Part shown: positions 10,431 through 22,800 of the stretch, in pieces
How the letters are laid out: every line of letters begins with the position of its first letter
Numbering within the stretch: the stretch's first letter is position 1
From: Elymus sibiricus
Taxonomy: Eukaryota; Streptophyta; Magnoliopsida; Poales; Poaceae
NCBI GenBank assembly: GCA_039707655.1
Contig: CM077672.1
Coordinates: 200,546,537-200,610,536, forward strand
Direction of reading: 5' to 3'
Length of the DNA: 64,000 bases
The notes under the pieces: model-generated
The model's database searches: none
The model's input: the letters and a program-made list of their open reading frames with translations, nothing else
What the model was told of the DNA's origin: nothing
Translations under genes and position numbers: made by a program

Positions 10431-12533
10431 CTACTGAATAACATGGCTCAGGTCATCGGCGTCTGGTGGCCAGACGTAGGTGCCTTGAAGGTTAGCTCGG
10501 AACGCATCCTCGAGCTCTTCCCAGCTTCCGATGGAGTTCTCAGGTAGGCTGTTCAGCCAATGCCTTGCCGGTCCCTTGAGTTTCAACGGTAGGTACTTAA
10601 TAGCGTGGAGGTCATCTCCTCGGGCCATGTGAATGTGGAGGAGAAAATCCTCAATCCATACGGCCGGGTCAGTTGTTCCATCGTAGGATTCTATATTGAC
10701 GGGTTTGAACCCTTCGGGGAACTGATGCTGCATCACCTCGTCTGTGAAGCACATTGGGTGTGCGGCGCCCCTGGCCCGGGCCACGTCACGCCGGAGATCG
10801 GTTATCATCCGGGCATGGTGCTGCTCCCGAGCTCTATCGTTTCTATCGCGCCAGGCTTGGTATCCGTCCCGCCCAGTGGGTGCGTATCCTGTGGATCCGT
10901 AAATGGACCTCGACTGGAGCCCTCGTGCGTTCAGGTCGTGGCGCAGATCGTATTGGTCGTCCGGTTGAACCGGGTCTTTGCCTACTCGGTGAGAGGGCGC
11001 GAGTGGGTATTCGGTTTCCCTGGCCGCCCTATCCCGTCCTCGAGGGGGCATGGGTGGGAGTTCGGCTTCTCCGGCCGCTCTATCTCGTCCTCGAGGGGGC
11101 GCGGGTGGGTGCTCGGTTTCCATAGCCGGCCTATCTCGTCCTCGAGGGGGGCGGTCGGGCTGGTTTGCGTAGGTTCGTCTGGGAGGCATGGGCTTGAAGG
11201 CCTCGTCCTCGAATTCTGGGAGTATGCACCGCCGTGGGTAACTCTTGTATTGGCCCTGACGTTGATCGCGAAGGCCTTCTTCGGCAGCTAAGACCATCGT
11301 CCATCTGTCGTTGAGCATATCCTGTTCGGCCTTTTGCTGTTGTTGTTTCATCTTCAAGCTTCGGGCAGTGGCGATGAGTTGCCGCTTGAATTTTTCTTGT
11401 TCCAGGGGATCCTCAGGGACGATAAAGTCTTCGGGTCCGAGGCTATATTCCTCTTCGGATGGTGGGAGGTAATTGCTGTCCTCGGAATCGTCGAGGTCTT
11501 CAGGGTCACCCTGGTCCTCGTGCCCTTCTGGGGCGTCGGGTCGCTCCTCGGGCGTGTTATCGCCGAGCTCCCCCAAGTAGTCCAGAGTCTCGTTATCTCC
11601 GGTGCCGTTCGTGTCTGTGTGATTTTCCTTGCCCCTTCCCCGCCCTCTAGCTCGCCGTCGTCGGTGTCTGGGCGGTTCTTCGGTGGGATCGTCGCCGTCC
11701 TTCTTGGTTGTGTCACCGTCCTCCATGGGGGTGTCAACCATGTAAACGTCATAGGTGGAGGTGGCGGTCCACTTTCCGGTATTGGCAGTGGCAAGGAAGG
11801 TATCCGTGTAGGGCGGGACGTCAAAGTCCTCGTCCATGTCGTCAGCCTCCTCGGAGGCATAGTCCAGCATGTCGGTTAAATCTTCGACAGTGGCTACCAA
11901 GTGGGTGGTGGGTGGGACGCAAAATTCCCCACGACTGGCATCTTGTCCGACCTGCTCCTAGTCCAAGGACGAGCCATCCGCGATATTTATCTTCTGGATC
12001 CGGTCTAGCATCTCGCTTAAAATCGAGGGGTCCACCAGATCTATGTTCGGGCTGCCATCGGAGTTGAGCTCCGGCATGCCGATAACGGGAGTGTGTTAGG
12101 CCAAGGGTGACCCTTGGTTTTCCGGCATCGGGGTCGGATCCAAAATCAAGGTCAGATCCGAACTGAGGCCCACCCCGGGGATGGGGGCGGGAAAGGAATC
12201 CGAGGTCAAGGCCTCGGGATTGGTAGGTTCCTCGGGTAAGGCCGAGAACCCAGTAAAGACCTGATCGCCTCGAGCATTGGCGACGTACTCAAGGCCGCCG
12301 AACCTGATTTCCTGCCCGGGGGCGAAGCTACTGACCTGGTCGAGGTAACCGGTCGGATCGGCGTGCAACACGATGCTGTCGAACGCGAAGAGCTGTCCGG
12401 GGACGAAGATGTCCCTGCTGCTAATTCCGTCGCTGAAGAGAAGAGCTGTCCGGGGACGGCGATGTCCCTGCTGCAGATTCCATTGATGAAGAGCTGTCCG
12501 GGGACGGCGAGCCATTGATCCTTGGCGACCCAC
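10431..12533 (-). pseudogene. E2 gag
   Basis: The main ORF (10431-11900, 489 codons) contains a retrotransposon gag domain near its C-terminus, with 'YDGTTDPAVWIEDFLLHI', 'LPLKLKGPARHWLNSLP' and 'FRANLQGTY'. Upstream the same polyprotein continues to about 12533, interrupted by stop codons near 12096 and 11957. The central part is highly charged and holds three PPRGRDR repeats, encoded by a repeat of about 57 bp at 11030-11165. A stop codon and a frame change separate it from the protease ORF. Gag would form the particle shell around element RNA. Plus-strand ORFs over this span are shadows. Confidence 0.85.
12388..12520 (-). repeat. Tandem repeat in E2 gag leader
   Basis: The block 'gagctgtccggggacg' followed by 'gatgtccctgctgc' occurs near 12389 and 12444, and the first part again near 12491, with spacing of about 50-55 bp. 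It encodes repeats of the type SRDI-VPGQLF near the gag N-terminus. Confidence 0.75.
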
Positions 12534-12559
12534 GACAGAACTCTCAATGAAAGCACCAA

Positions 12560-13043
12560 TGTCGGTACCAAAACCGGCAGATCTCGGGTAGGGGATCCGA
12601 ACTATGGGTCAAGGAGTCGATGGTAACAGGGAACGTAGAGACAGCGATTTTACCCAGGTTCGGGCCCTCTCGAGGAGGTAATACCCTACATCCTGCTTGA
12701 TTGTATTGATGTGATTGTATGAAGGTTACAGAGTTGATCTACGTCGAGATCGACTGGGCTAAACCCTAGGTAATGGATATTATCCTCTACGGACTAGGCC
12801 TTCTGGTTTATATAGACACCAGGAGGTCCTAGGGTTACACATGGTCGGTTACCATCAGGGGACAAACATGCCGGTTATGCCAATTGTTTCTTGGAGGAGA
12901 TGCCAAGTCTTCGGAGGTTTCCTTCTGATACACGGGATCGCCCACAATCCGGCCTTCCATCAACGAGTAGAGGGCAGCCCACCAGCCCGGCCTATGAGAG
13001 ATAGGCCGGCAGCCCGAGTACCCCCTAGTCCGGGACACCCTCA
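12560..13043 (-). repeat. E2 5' LTR (484 bp)
   Basis: On the minus strand it runs TGAGGGTGTCCC...CCGACA. A TATA box (tctatataaacc on the minus strand) lies at about 12805-12818. Immediately downstream on the minus strand (12541-12559) is ttggtgctttcattgagag, the presumed primer-binding region; I cannot name its tRNA. The 3' copy is truncated at 3761-3942. Confidence 0.85.
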
Positions 13044-14722
13044 TCCGCCACAGCGACCCATTGCGGATCATGTGCCGCGACAGCAAGACCGCGATGGCGC
13101 TCCTGCTGGCTCTGCCAGTAGTAGAGCGATGTCGTGCTCTTCACTTCCGGCCATGCCAGCCACGGCAGTGGAAGCAATGGCGCGAGCCCAGATGCTACTA
13201 AATTTCTCTCCAGTGGCAGAGAAGATGGATGAGTGGAGAGCCACCATCTAAAGCTTGATTGGGTTCGCCGAGGCCAGCAAATCACAGCAAGCGGAGCCCT
13301 CATGGCGTCCGCAAACAACACCAGCAGCCCCAGCTAGTGGCCGCGCTGATGGTGCTGTATTAACGGTGCAATCACCACAGTGGCAACAGTCTCAACAGCA
13401 GCAACGCCAACAACCGCGGCAAGCTCAATGATCTTTCGAGCCCGACGAGATATCGATGGCCTCTTTGGATCTGCGAGCACGGCAAGACCAGCGGCAAGTG
13501 CTGTGAGACAGGTGGGTAGAAGATGCCCGCACCACCATCGAACGGCGCTGGGAGGCGCACCATCAATCTGACGCGTGCAACGGCCCCATCGTTGATGAGC
13601 CTGCATCGGGGGTTGGCAGATATCTACCTTACGAGGTTGGATGTCCTGCCGTCACCTGTGAGCTGCGCCAAGTCCGATGGCCGTCCGTCCGGGCCTTCAA
13701 GCCAGAAGTACCAGAAAAGTACGATGGCAAGCTGAACCCGGCAGAATTTCTGGGCATCTACACGATTGCCGTGCAAGCTGTCGGAGGAAGAGATGAGAAA
13801 ATCCTTGCCAACTACTTTTCGTTGGTACTGAAGCCCAACGTGAGATCTTGGCTGATGAACTTGCCGGAGAACTCCATTTCTTCATGGGCAGATGTAATGA
13901 GTTTGTTAGTGCTTTTACCGGAGGCCACAAGGCCCCTGGGCAGCCCAGCGACCTGCAAGTGATCCCGCAAAGAGATGGAGAAACTTTGCGCAAGTACATC
14001 CAGAGGTTCAGCCGTGTGCACCGCAACATTCCAGACGTACACCCTGCAGCCGTCATTGCCGCCTTTCACATGAATGTGCGCAATCGAAGGATGCAGGAGA
14101 AGATGAATGTCAAGTTACCCAAAACCATCAACGACCTCTACACATTAGTGGATAAATGCGTGCGTGCTGAGGAAGGAAGGAGGCTCCCCGGGGAGGACGC
14201 TGGTGCCGAGGTAGATTCCGAGGATGATGATGCTGCCACCCCGAGCAAGAAAGGCCGAAAGCGCAACAGGAAGCGCAAAGGAAAAACTGTTATGCTGTCG
14301 AAGGCTCCGGCAACTTTGAGTCCGCCAAGAAAGCCAAGACTGAGAACTCCGGCAAAGAGGCAGCAGTATGCTCCGCTTGCCAGGAGGCGGCGCCAAACAA
14401 GAAGCCCGGCAAGTCTGATGGGCCGTACTACAAGACTCACCTCACCAAGGGCCACGATCTCCAAGAGTGCCGACAACTCGAGCACCTTGTTGAGAAACAG
14501 AAGGCTGAATATGAGAAACGTGACAAAGAGAAGGGTTAAGACGGTGCTGGTGGATCTGGCAAAAAGGGCCGTGGCGGCCGGGGAGGCCATCGCGGCAAGG
14601 CCAAGCAGCAGAAGGAGAAACCTGCTAGAGGCCGCGAAAAGAAAGAAGGAGATGATGTAAGTGAAGAGGAAGAGGACGACGGAGAGTCCAGTGAACAAGA
14701 ATTCCAAAAGGCAATTGATGCC
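13044..14722 (+). pseudogene. E3 gag, 5'-truncated by E2, frameshifted
   Basis: Gag sequence starts right at the E2 border. The capsid-like block spans about 13700-14130 (PEVPEKYDGKLNPAEFLGIY, then WLMNLPENSISSWAD, then a frame change into FVSAFTGGHKAP). A lysine/arginine-rich stretch and a Cys/His motif (YYKTHLTKGHDLQEC) follow near 14420-14480. There are frame changes near 13900 and 14290 and stop codons near 13250, 13427 and 14537. The gene is clearly inactive. Confidence 0.8.
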
Positions 14723-15577
14723 ATGTGCATTGACAGAGGCACATCTTTGCACTCCTCTCCCTGCAACCTTAAGCAGTGGGCACATGAAGTTAATGCGGCA
14801 GAACCAACAATGGGCTCTCAAAAGCCACTCAAGTGGTCACACGCGCCTATCATTTTCGATGCCGAGGACCACCCTGATCGCATAACTGCGGTTGGGTGTT
14901 TGCCGTTGTTGGTTTCACCGACAATTCACAACCTCCAGGTCACGAAAATGTTAGTTGACGGTGGGGCCGGCCTAAACTTGATTTCTCCAGAGGAAATCAA
15001 GAGGCCACAGATTCCCGACGAGGAGCTTGAAAAGACAGGCATGTTCCAGGGAGTAAACCCGAGAAGGAGCCAACCCAAGGGAAAGATCACATTGCCGGTG
15101 ACGTTTGGCGGGGAATTGAACTACAGGACGGAAAAGATTGTCTTTGACGTTGTCAAGATCCCTTTGCCGTATAACGGAATTCTTGGCCGAACAGCCTTGG
15201 TGAAATTTATGGCAGCATCTCACTATGCCTACAACACATTGAAGATGCCAGAGCCGATGGGTGTCATTTCCATCAACTCCGACAAGAAAGATGCAGTTAT
15301 TTGCGTCGACAAGATGTACAGAGATGCGGTTGCAGTAGAGGCTGCCAAGACGCTTGCTCCCGCCAAGAAGAAGGGAAACAAAAAGTCCGGCAAGACCTCT
15401 GACAAGGATTTCGGGAAGCGCACCTCTTCAGAGTGCTGCGCGCCCGTCGAAGACTTGCCGGAGTGCTCTACCGGTAAGAAGTCCAGAGCCACTGCACCAG
15501 CGACCAAAAAGGTGCCGACAAAGGAGGACGGCGCTGACGGTACCTTCACCATCAGTGCCACCCTTGACAGCAAATAG
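14723..15577 (+). CDS. E3 aspartic protease region
   Basis: This 284-codon ORF contains the protease active site as MLVDGGAGLNLISPEE and a downstream NGILGRTALVKF motif. A lysine-rich linker of about 80 residues follows and leads to RT after a TAG stop. The real polyprotein frame opens upstream of the listed ATG, after the stop near 14537. The protease would release Gag and Pol products. Confidence 0.85.
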   Translation: MCIDRGTSLHSSPCNLKQWAHEVNAAEPTMGSQKPLKWSHAPIIFDAEDHPDRITAVGCLPLLVSPTIHNLQVTKMLVDGGAGLNLISPEEIKRPQIPDEELEKTGMFQGVNPRRSQPKGKITLPVTFGGELNYRTEKIVFDVVKIPLPYNGILGRTALVKFMAASHYAYNTLKMPEPMGVISINSDKKDAVICVDKMYRDAVAVEAAKTLAPAKKKGNKKSGKTSDKDFGKRTSSECCAPVEDLPECSTGKKSRATAPATKKVPTKEDGADGTFTISATLDSK

Positions 15578-15604
15578 GAAAGCGCGCTCATTGCCTTCCT
15601 GCGG

Positions 15605-16483
15605 GTGAATGTTGATGTGTTCGCCTGGGGACCGTCCGGCATCCCCGGTGTTCCCAGGGAGGTAATTGAGCACCACCTTGCCGTCTGTCCCCACACTCGG
15701 CCCGTCAAGCAAAAGGTCCATAAGCAAGCTTTGGAGCAGCAACAATTCATCGCCAAGGAAATCAAGAAACTTGAAGCAACAGGCTTGGTCAGAGGTGTAC
15801 TACATCCGACTTGGTTGGCAAATCCAGTTGTGGTGCGCAAAGCAAACGGAAAGTGGAGACTTTGTATTGATTACACTGATGTTAACAAAGCATGTCCAAA
15901 GGATCATTTCCCATTGCCGCGCATTGGTCAAAATGTAGACTCCACTTCTGGCTGTGATTTGCTCTCATTCCTTGATGCCTATTCTGGGTACCACCATATA
16001 TTCATGGCCAAGGAGGATGAGGAGAAAACCGCATTCATTACTCCATGTGGCACATACTGCTTCGTGCGTATGCCCTTCGGGTTAAAGAGTGCCGGTTCAA
16101 CCTTTGCAAGGGCAGTCCAGATTGGTTTTGAACCCTAGCTGCACAGGAATGTGGAAGCATATATGGACGATATAGTGGTCAAAACTAAGGACAAGTCAAC
16201 CCTCATTAAAGATTTAGAAGAAACATTTGCGAACTTGCGCAAGATCAATTTGAAGCTCAATCCCGAGAAGTGCGTGTTTGGCATTCCATCCGGCAAGCTT
16301 CCCAGGTTCTTTGTATCTCAGCGTGGAATTGAAGCAAATCCCGACAAGATCAAAGCAATTGAGCAGATTCAAGCACCAAAAAGCGTCAAAGATGTGCGGC
16401 ATCTTGCCGGTTGTGTTGCTGCCTTAAGTAGGTTCATTTCAAGATCTGCTGAGCGCGCCCTGCCGTTTTTCAAGATTTTGTAA
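15605..16483 (+). pseudogene. E3 reverse transcriptase
   Basis: RT motifs appear in order: LANPVVVRKANGKWRLCIDY, FPLPRIGQ, LLSFLDAYSGYHHI, MPFGLKSAGSTFARA and the catalytic block YMDDIVVKT, followed by LNPEKCVFGI and a connection/RNase H entry (HLAGCVAALSRFISRS). A TAG stop at about 16136 sits just before the catalytic YMDD block, and a TAA lies near 16482. Order and motifs match Ty3/Gypsy RT. This copy cannot make the enzyme in one piece. Confidence 0.9.
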
Positions 16484-17842
16484 AAGGCAGGTCTGATGAA
16501 ATGGACTCCGGGAGCGGAGGCCGCACTGCAGGACTTGAAAAGGTACCTCTCCTCCGCGCCAACACTAGTTGCGCCTAGACCACAAGAGCCATTGCTGCTA
16601 TATGTAGCGGCAATGAATCAAGTGGCTAGTGCTGCATTAGTAGCGTAGAGGGAAGCCGATGACGAGGAAGCAGCCGTGGCAAGCCCATCCAGTGACAAAC
16701 CGGAATCTTCTCCGGGGAGGTCTGACGCCGACAAGACAGAAATAGCGCAAGCAAATGAAAGTAACCAGCAAGTGATGCAAAAGAAGAAAGTGGTGCAGCG
16801 GCCCGTATATTTTGTTAGCTCCCTTCTACAGGGGGCTAGGTCAAGATACTCTGGGGTGCAGAAATTTCTTTTCGGCCTTCTTATGGCTTCAAGAAAGCCG
16901 CGTCACTACTTCCAAGCACACGAGATCACCGTCGTCACTCACTTCCCGTTGCAACGCATTTTGAGAAATCCAGAAGCAACTGGCAGGATAGTGTAGTGGG
17001 CGTTGGAATTGTCAAGCTTTGCACTTAAGTTTGAAAGCACTTCAACCATCCAGAGCAGAGCCTTGGCAGAGTTCATTGCAGAATGGACACCAACGCAAGA
17101 CAAATAATTTCAAGAAACAACCCTCCCCGGCAAAGTGACGGCCAAAGAATGGATCATGTACTTTGACGGTGCCTTCTCGCTGCAAGGTGCCAGTGCCGGA
17201 GTGCTGCTTGTTGCACCCACCGGAGAGCACCTCAAGTATGTGGTTCAAATGCACTTTCCCAGGGAGCAAGCTACAAACAACACTACTGAGTATGAAGGGC
17301 TCCTTGCCGGTCTTAGGATTACAGTGGATCTTGGAATCAGGAAGATGATCATCCGCGGTGACTTGCAGCATGTTGTGAAGCAAGTAAACAAAGATTACCA
17401 GAGCCCGTTGATGGAAGCGTATGTGGAAGAAGTGAGGAAATTGGAAGAACACTTTGACGGGTTGCAAACAGAGCACATCCCTCGTGCGGAAAACGGCATT
17501 GCTGATCACCTATCAAAGTGTGATGCTCAAAAGCTACCTGTGGAACCAGGAACTTTTGTGCTCCATTTGAATCAACCAACAATTACTCCATCAACGCAGG
17601 CCAGTAAAAGAAGGAAGTTGAATACCGGCAAGTACTTTCTGGTAGAGCTCCCGGAAGCCGCCGACAAGGATGTTGCCGGTAACAATGACACGGTTGTCGA
17701 TGAGCAGCGGCTTCACGTAGAACCTCAGGTTCTTGCCGCAAAGGCAAGTGTTTCCGTAGCCGAAGAAATGCCTTTAGTCCTTGTCGTCGAGCCACAGGCT
17801 TCGGCATGGGCACAGCAGATAGTTCAATTCCTTCAAACATGA
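16484..17842 (+). pseudogene. E3 RNase H and second (archaeal-type) RNase H-like domain
   Basis: The first RNase H region (to about 17000) includes PLLLYVAAMNQVASAALVA, RPVYFVSSLLQGA and FGLLMASRKPRHYF. The second domain begins near 17150 with MYFDGAF, then TNNTTEYEGLLAGLRI and IPRAENGIADHLSK, the pattern of the extra RNase H carried by Tat-lineage Gypsy elements. Stop codons lie near 16648, 16996, 17105 and 17840. The linker to integrase is alanine/valine-rich. Confidence 0.85.
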
Positions 17843-19040
17843 GAACTTCCCGATGAGCAAAAAGAAGCTGAGAAAGTAGCCCGACAGTCAAGTATGTATC
17901 AGATTGTGGATAGCATCGTATATAGAAAACGACCAAACGGTGTGAAATTGAAGTGTATTTGCTGAGAAGATGGACAGAAGCTGTTGGCGGAGATACATGG
18001 AGGCATATGTGGCTCTCACATAGGTTCAAGAGCACTTGCCGGCAAAGCTTTCCGACAAGGCTTCTATTGGCCCACTTCCCTTCAGGACGCACCTGAGCTA
18101 GTAACAAAATGTGAAGCATGCCAGTTCCATTCAAAGAACATACATCAGCCAGCTCAAACTCTCCAAACAATCCCTCTCTCCTGGCCCTTTTTGGTCTGGG
18201 GGCTCGATATCTTGGGCCCCTTCCCCCGTGCTGCCGGGGGCTTTGAGTTCTTGTATGTCGCCATCGACAAGTTCACAAAGTGGCCTAAAGTGGAGCCGGT
18301 GAGAAAGGTGACAGCGCAGTTAGCCGTCAAGTTCTTCAAAGGATTAGTTTGCCGTTTTAGGGTTCCTAACAGAATCATCACCGACAACGGCACACAATTC
18401 ACGAGCCGCACCTTCATGCAGTATATCCAAGACCTTAGCAGCAAAATCTGTTTTGCATCTATTGCTCACCCGTGAAGCAACGGCCAAGCGGAAAGGATGA
18501 ATGCTGAAGTGCTGCGTGGCCTCAAGACAAGAACCTTTGACAGGCTGCGCAAATGTGGAAGGCGCTGGATTGATGAGTTGCCGGCAGTTATTTGGTCACT
18601 CAGGACAACACCAAATCGAGCTACCGGCCAAACACCCTTCTCCCTAATCTATGGTGCAGAAGCGGTGCTCCCCACGGAACTCATATACGGGTCACCTCGA
18701 GTGCTCGCTTACGATGAAGCTGAGCAAGAGCAGCTGCGGCAAGATGACGCAACGCTCCTTGAGGAGGATCGTCTTCGGGCGGCTGTGCGAGCTGCACGCT
18801 ACCAGCAAGCCTTGCGCCTCTGTCATAGCCGCAAAGTGCACTCCCGAAGCCTTGAGGAAGGCAACCTTGTTCTTCGGCGCGTTCAATCCACCAAGAGATC
18901 AAACAAGTTGACGCCGAAGTGGGAAGGCCCTTATCGGGTAGTACGAATCACCAGACCGGGTGCAGTCTGTTTGGAGACCGAAGATGGCACCCTAGTGCAG
19001 AACTAATGGAATATTGAGCATCTTCGCAAGTTCTACCCAT
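17843..19040 (+). pseudogene. E3 integrase
   Basis: An HHCC-type zinc-binding region is visible (GGICGSHIGSRALAGKAFR, then CEACQFHSK). The DDE core follows with WGLDILGPFP, ITDNGTQFTSRTF and the catalytic Glu region SNGQAERMN. The C-terminal part includes TPKWEGPYRVVRI and WNIEHLRKFYP. Stop codons lie near 17963, 18473 (a TGA where the family has Arg, within HPRSNGQ) and 19005. The enzyme is inactive. Confidence 0.9.
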
Positions 19041-19831
19041 AAGGCGCGGTTGCCGGGCCTCCCGGCAACCCCTTTTGTACAAGCTTTGTCGGCAAGACTT
19101 GTAACCCTTTGTACAAAGCCAGGCGCATATCCTGTGCATAATAAAGCTAAGTGTTTCGCAACTCTTCGTACGTATTTATTTATATACGAATGCATGTGGT
19201 GTTGTGGCTTACACTTCAGTTTGTATGGAATGACTGATAAACCGTCAAGGTTCCCAAACCACATTTTTCTCTTCTTTCTTTTTCTTAAAAGGACAGAAGG
19301 ATCCCTCGCGTGCAAGTTTCCCGGGGGGAGTGGAGATGGGTACCATTTTAATGGCCTTCAAGCGACCATTTCGTACAGCGAGGGAAATGATGCAAAGAAA
19401 AGCTAAGTTGAAAAACTTTGAAATTTTTTCCTTGTTACATTTGCAATTTCCCTTGAACGATTTTGTGTCTGTATGAGAAACCTGCACGCGAAGGAATCTT
19501 GCCGTGATCGGTCCGCGCTCTAGCTTGCCTCAAGTCCGCTCGGCAAACTTAGCAGCCGCGTTCTGGCCCGGCAAGTTACCTTGCCGGCAGCGGCATTTCC
19601 AGTAGGCTGCTAAGGACCTTTTTCCTCGGAGCGCTCACGGTAAGTGCGCACACCGGCAAGTTTTCCAACAGCGTAGGGGGCACGATCATACAAATGCAAA
19701 ATAAAACGAGGAGAAACAGCATACATTCATCCATCAGCACAAGTTATATTACATCACAGAAGCAGTGCAGATCTAACGCAAGATTAAATGTATCTTTCGC
19801 ATACAGCACAATGATGGTTATGACAGCAAAC
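19041..19831 (+). other. E3 non-coding region between pol and antisense gene
   Basis: About 790 bp with no coding block. Short inverted-looking 'ttgccggcaag' strings are frequent here, as in the E3 LTR. It is the shared 3' flank of two converging genes, pol (+) and the antisense gene (-), so a poly(A) region for both is likely but not identifiable by eye. Confidence 0.6.
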
Positions 19832-22800
19832 TCAGTCCCGACGATCGCCCTGGACTCTAGGAATCTGGAGGACCTTGTCGGCAAGAGGAGCAGCGATCTT
19901 GTCGGCGGCAATAATGTCCTTGTTCGCCGGCAGCCTCCTGAAGACCCCGGAGAGATCGAGACTGGGATTGCGATGAGCGATTTTGAGTAGCACCCTGTAC
20001 ATGATTTCACGCGCAAACTTCCTGGATTCATTAGTGAATGAAGTAGACATGTCCTCGTGATACGTCTTCAAGGCGTCGATAAGGCCCTCGAAGAACTTGG
20101 TCAGTATGACGCTGGTGGCCTCCTTGTCATTGACGGTGAAACCCCAGCTCTTCATGTCCATCACGGTGATTTGAGAGCTGATGCGTTCGGCAGCATTAAC
20201 GAGCTTGCCGGTCGAGAGGGAGAGGTTCTCATGCAATTGGGCATAATTGTTCTTGGCGTCCTTCTTCAAGGCCTCTTCCCTCTCCAGTTTCTCCGTCAAG
20301 ACCCTCTCCCTCTCCTTGGCGGATTCTGAAGCTGTTACCATGGTGGCCAGTTGGGATTTCAGGTCTCCAATTGTCTTGGCGGCGTCAAGATCTTGGTTCT
20401 TGGATGACAGCTGCGTTTGCAAGTCCCCTAGAGTGCGGGCTGCCTTCAGCGCTTCGTCCTTGAGAGCCTCGATTTGTTTTCCGCTGCCGACAAGGTCTTC
20501 CTTCAATTTGGCCACCTGGGATTCCAGTTCTGTCTTGGCAGAGGCAGTGGCAACAACTTTGTCGGAAGCCTCCTTGAGCTTGGCGGCACTATCTCGAGCT
20601 TGGGTTACAATTGCATCCTTGTGGTTCTTCTCCAGCTCCTGCGTCCTCTGCTCGAGGAGTTTTTCAATATCCTCATCCTTATCGCGGAGAGTGGCGGCAA
20701 GGGCTCCTTCCCTTATGACAAGATCTTTCTCTTTGGCATTGAGCAGCGTTTTGCACTCTGTCAGCTTGCCATCGCGAATTGCTACTTCTGCTTTGGTAGC
20801 ATTAAGATTGTGGGCCTGCTGACTGTACCATGTGTGTAGCTCGTCCGCCTTCTCTCTCAGCTTCTGGTCAACCAGATCCGCAGCTTTGCGCTCTTCTTGA
20901 ACCTTGTCCCACCTTCGACTGTACCGTTCTTGGACGCCCTTGAACCCGACGGCCATGATCTCCATGAAAGCAAGATCTTCGGCACTGTCAGTCGCGTCGG
21001 TGGCCTCGCCGGTTCTCTGGGCCAAGGGGAGTAGAATCCAGGCTATTTCTTCATCAAAGTTTGGCCCCGCAGCACCAGATGAGCTGGGGGCTCCAGATTC
21101 GTGCTGAGAAGCAATCAATGCCAAGCTGCTTGACGGGGCCTGCGAGGTTGGCGACACCAGTTGGTTGTCGGAATTCGGCGCATCGGTGTTGACGGGCGCC
21201 TTCTCCACATCCATCCTGACGGGCTCGGATGCATCTCCAGGGGTCATCTCAGGCTTCTCGGGAGCCTTTCTGATTTCCTCAACAACTTGCGCAAGGCCCT
21301 CTTCAGCGGCAATCTTGGCGGCTTCATCAGCGGCATCCCTTGCGATATTGGCTACCTCCACAAGAACTTCGCCTTCTTCAGAAAGGGTTGAGGCTGTGGA
21401 TTGAAGCAGGAACAAGGATGAAATAGGATTCAAAATCACAAGTCAAGTTAAAGAAAACAAAAAAAAAATCTTTCCCGTGAGAGGTATACAAAGGCAAGAG
21501 GATTACCCATTGGTGTTTGCTGAGGAAGGGCGTCTCCTTCCCCGGCAACTCACATTGCCGGCGCGCGGTCGTTGGCGGCCCCGCTTGTTGGGATGGCCTC
21601 CGTGCGAGCAGGCTCATCGGTGGAGGCCCTTGTCGGGGAAGCACGCTCCGGAACATTGGTTAACGGGGGAACCACCGCAGAGTCCGCCACTTGATGATCT
21701 TCTTCTTGGCGGGCCTCCCCCGCTTCTTTGTCAAGCTTAGGAGGAGGAACTTTAGTACCAGTGCCGGTAGGCAGGATCTGCGCCATGACCTCACACTGGG
21801 GGCTGGGCCGGGGGCTGATAATAATAGTTTCAGCTGTCATGATCCCCTGCCCGACACTCACCGCAGGATCTTGTGCTGTTGCAGACCTGGCCCGCTTTGA
21901 CTGATGCACAAGTGGTTCTGGATCCCTGTCAAGACAGAAGAAATCAAGTTAAAATGGCAATCCGATAAAATCAAGGCTTGATGGAGATAAGCGAAATCAC
22001 TTACTCCTCCTCCTCGGACTCGCCAAGGACGTCGAAGTGGTACATCACTGGCGGAGGCGACTTCCTTGCCGTCTTAAGTGCTAGGGGAGGTGAACCCGCC
22101 GGCTGAGTGGATTCGACTTCCTCGACAACTTCTTGCCGGGGGGATGGAGACTGATTTCGGGGACGCCGGATTGATTGCCGGCATACTTCTTCTTGGCGGC
22201 CAGTCTTCGTGGTCGTCTTCTTCACCGTAGGGCCAGCTCTTGGCGAAGAAGCACGCACCGGTTCTTGACTGACCGCCCTCCGAAGACGGCGCCTCCTCTT
22301 CGGGGCTCGAGGGCCTTCTTCTTCTTCGGGCTCTCCGGCAGCCTCAGTCCCGGCAACCTCGGTCCCGGCAACCTCAGCTTCGGTGGTCTCATCCCCGGCA
22401 GGCTCTTCTTGTTGCTCTTCCGCAACTTCTTCCTCAGGATACTCTTCGTCATCCTCCTCAGCTGCCGCGGTGCCAAAACCGCCCGCTGCGTTGATCCTTG
22501 AGATCTCTGCAGCCCTGCTGGCAATGTATGCCAGTTCTTCCTCACTGGTGGCTCGGATGAGGTCCTTTTCCTTCCGGGAGGCTTTCTCCGTCAGGTTGGA
22601 GGCCCAATCCATCTCGTTCACCAAGGTGGGCAGATCCCAGTCCGCTTTTACCCCATGAGCATCGCAGTCCGGCATCATCGACATGATGGAGTCCTTGGCG
22701 GAGTTGATGTGCAGCGGAATGTTCCCATTCGGCAAATGAAATGTACCGGTTTTCCGAAACAACTGTTCGCAGAGGCAGGCATGTTCCATGACCGACAAGT

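Larger units (their letters stand above)
3761..13043 (-). mobile_element. E2: Tat-like Gypsy element, RT-integrase deleted
   Basis: Minus-strand order is 5' LTR (12560-13043), gag (12533 to 10431), gag end plus protease (10277 to 9099), a non-coding stretch, an antisense gene (4540-7792, plus strand), polypurine tract (3943-3957) and the start of the 3' LTR (3761-3942). The rest of the 3' LTR is cut off by E1. RT, RNase H and integrase are absent between 9099 and 7793, so this copy cannot move without helper proteins. Its right end at 13043 abuts gag sequence of E3, so it was inserted into E3. Confidence 0.85.

Noticed and set aside
10605..11291. 228-codon plus-strand ORF
   Set aside because: It is the antisense shadow of the Arg-rich repeat part of E2 gag.
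14138..14821. 227-codon minus-strand hydrophobic ORF that looks like a membrane protein
   Set aside because: It is the complement of the Lys/Glu/Arg-rich gag tail of E3.
20247..20822. 191-codon plus-strand Ser/Leu-rich ORF
   Set aside because: It mirrors the coiled-coil exon of the E3 antisense gene; Ser-rich shadows are usual opposite Glu/Lys-rich coiled coils.
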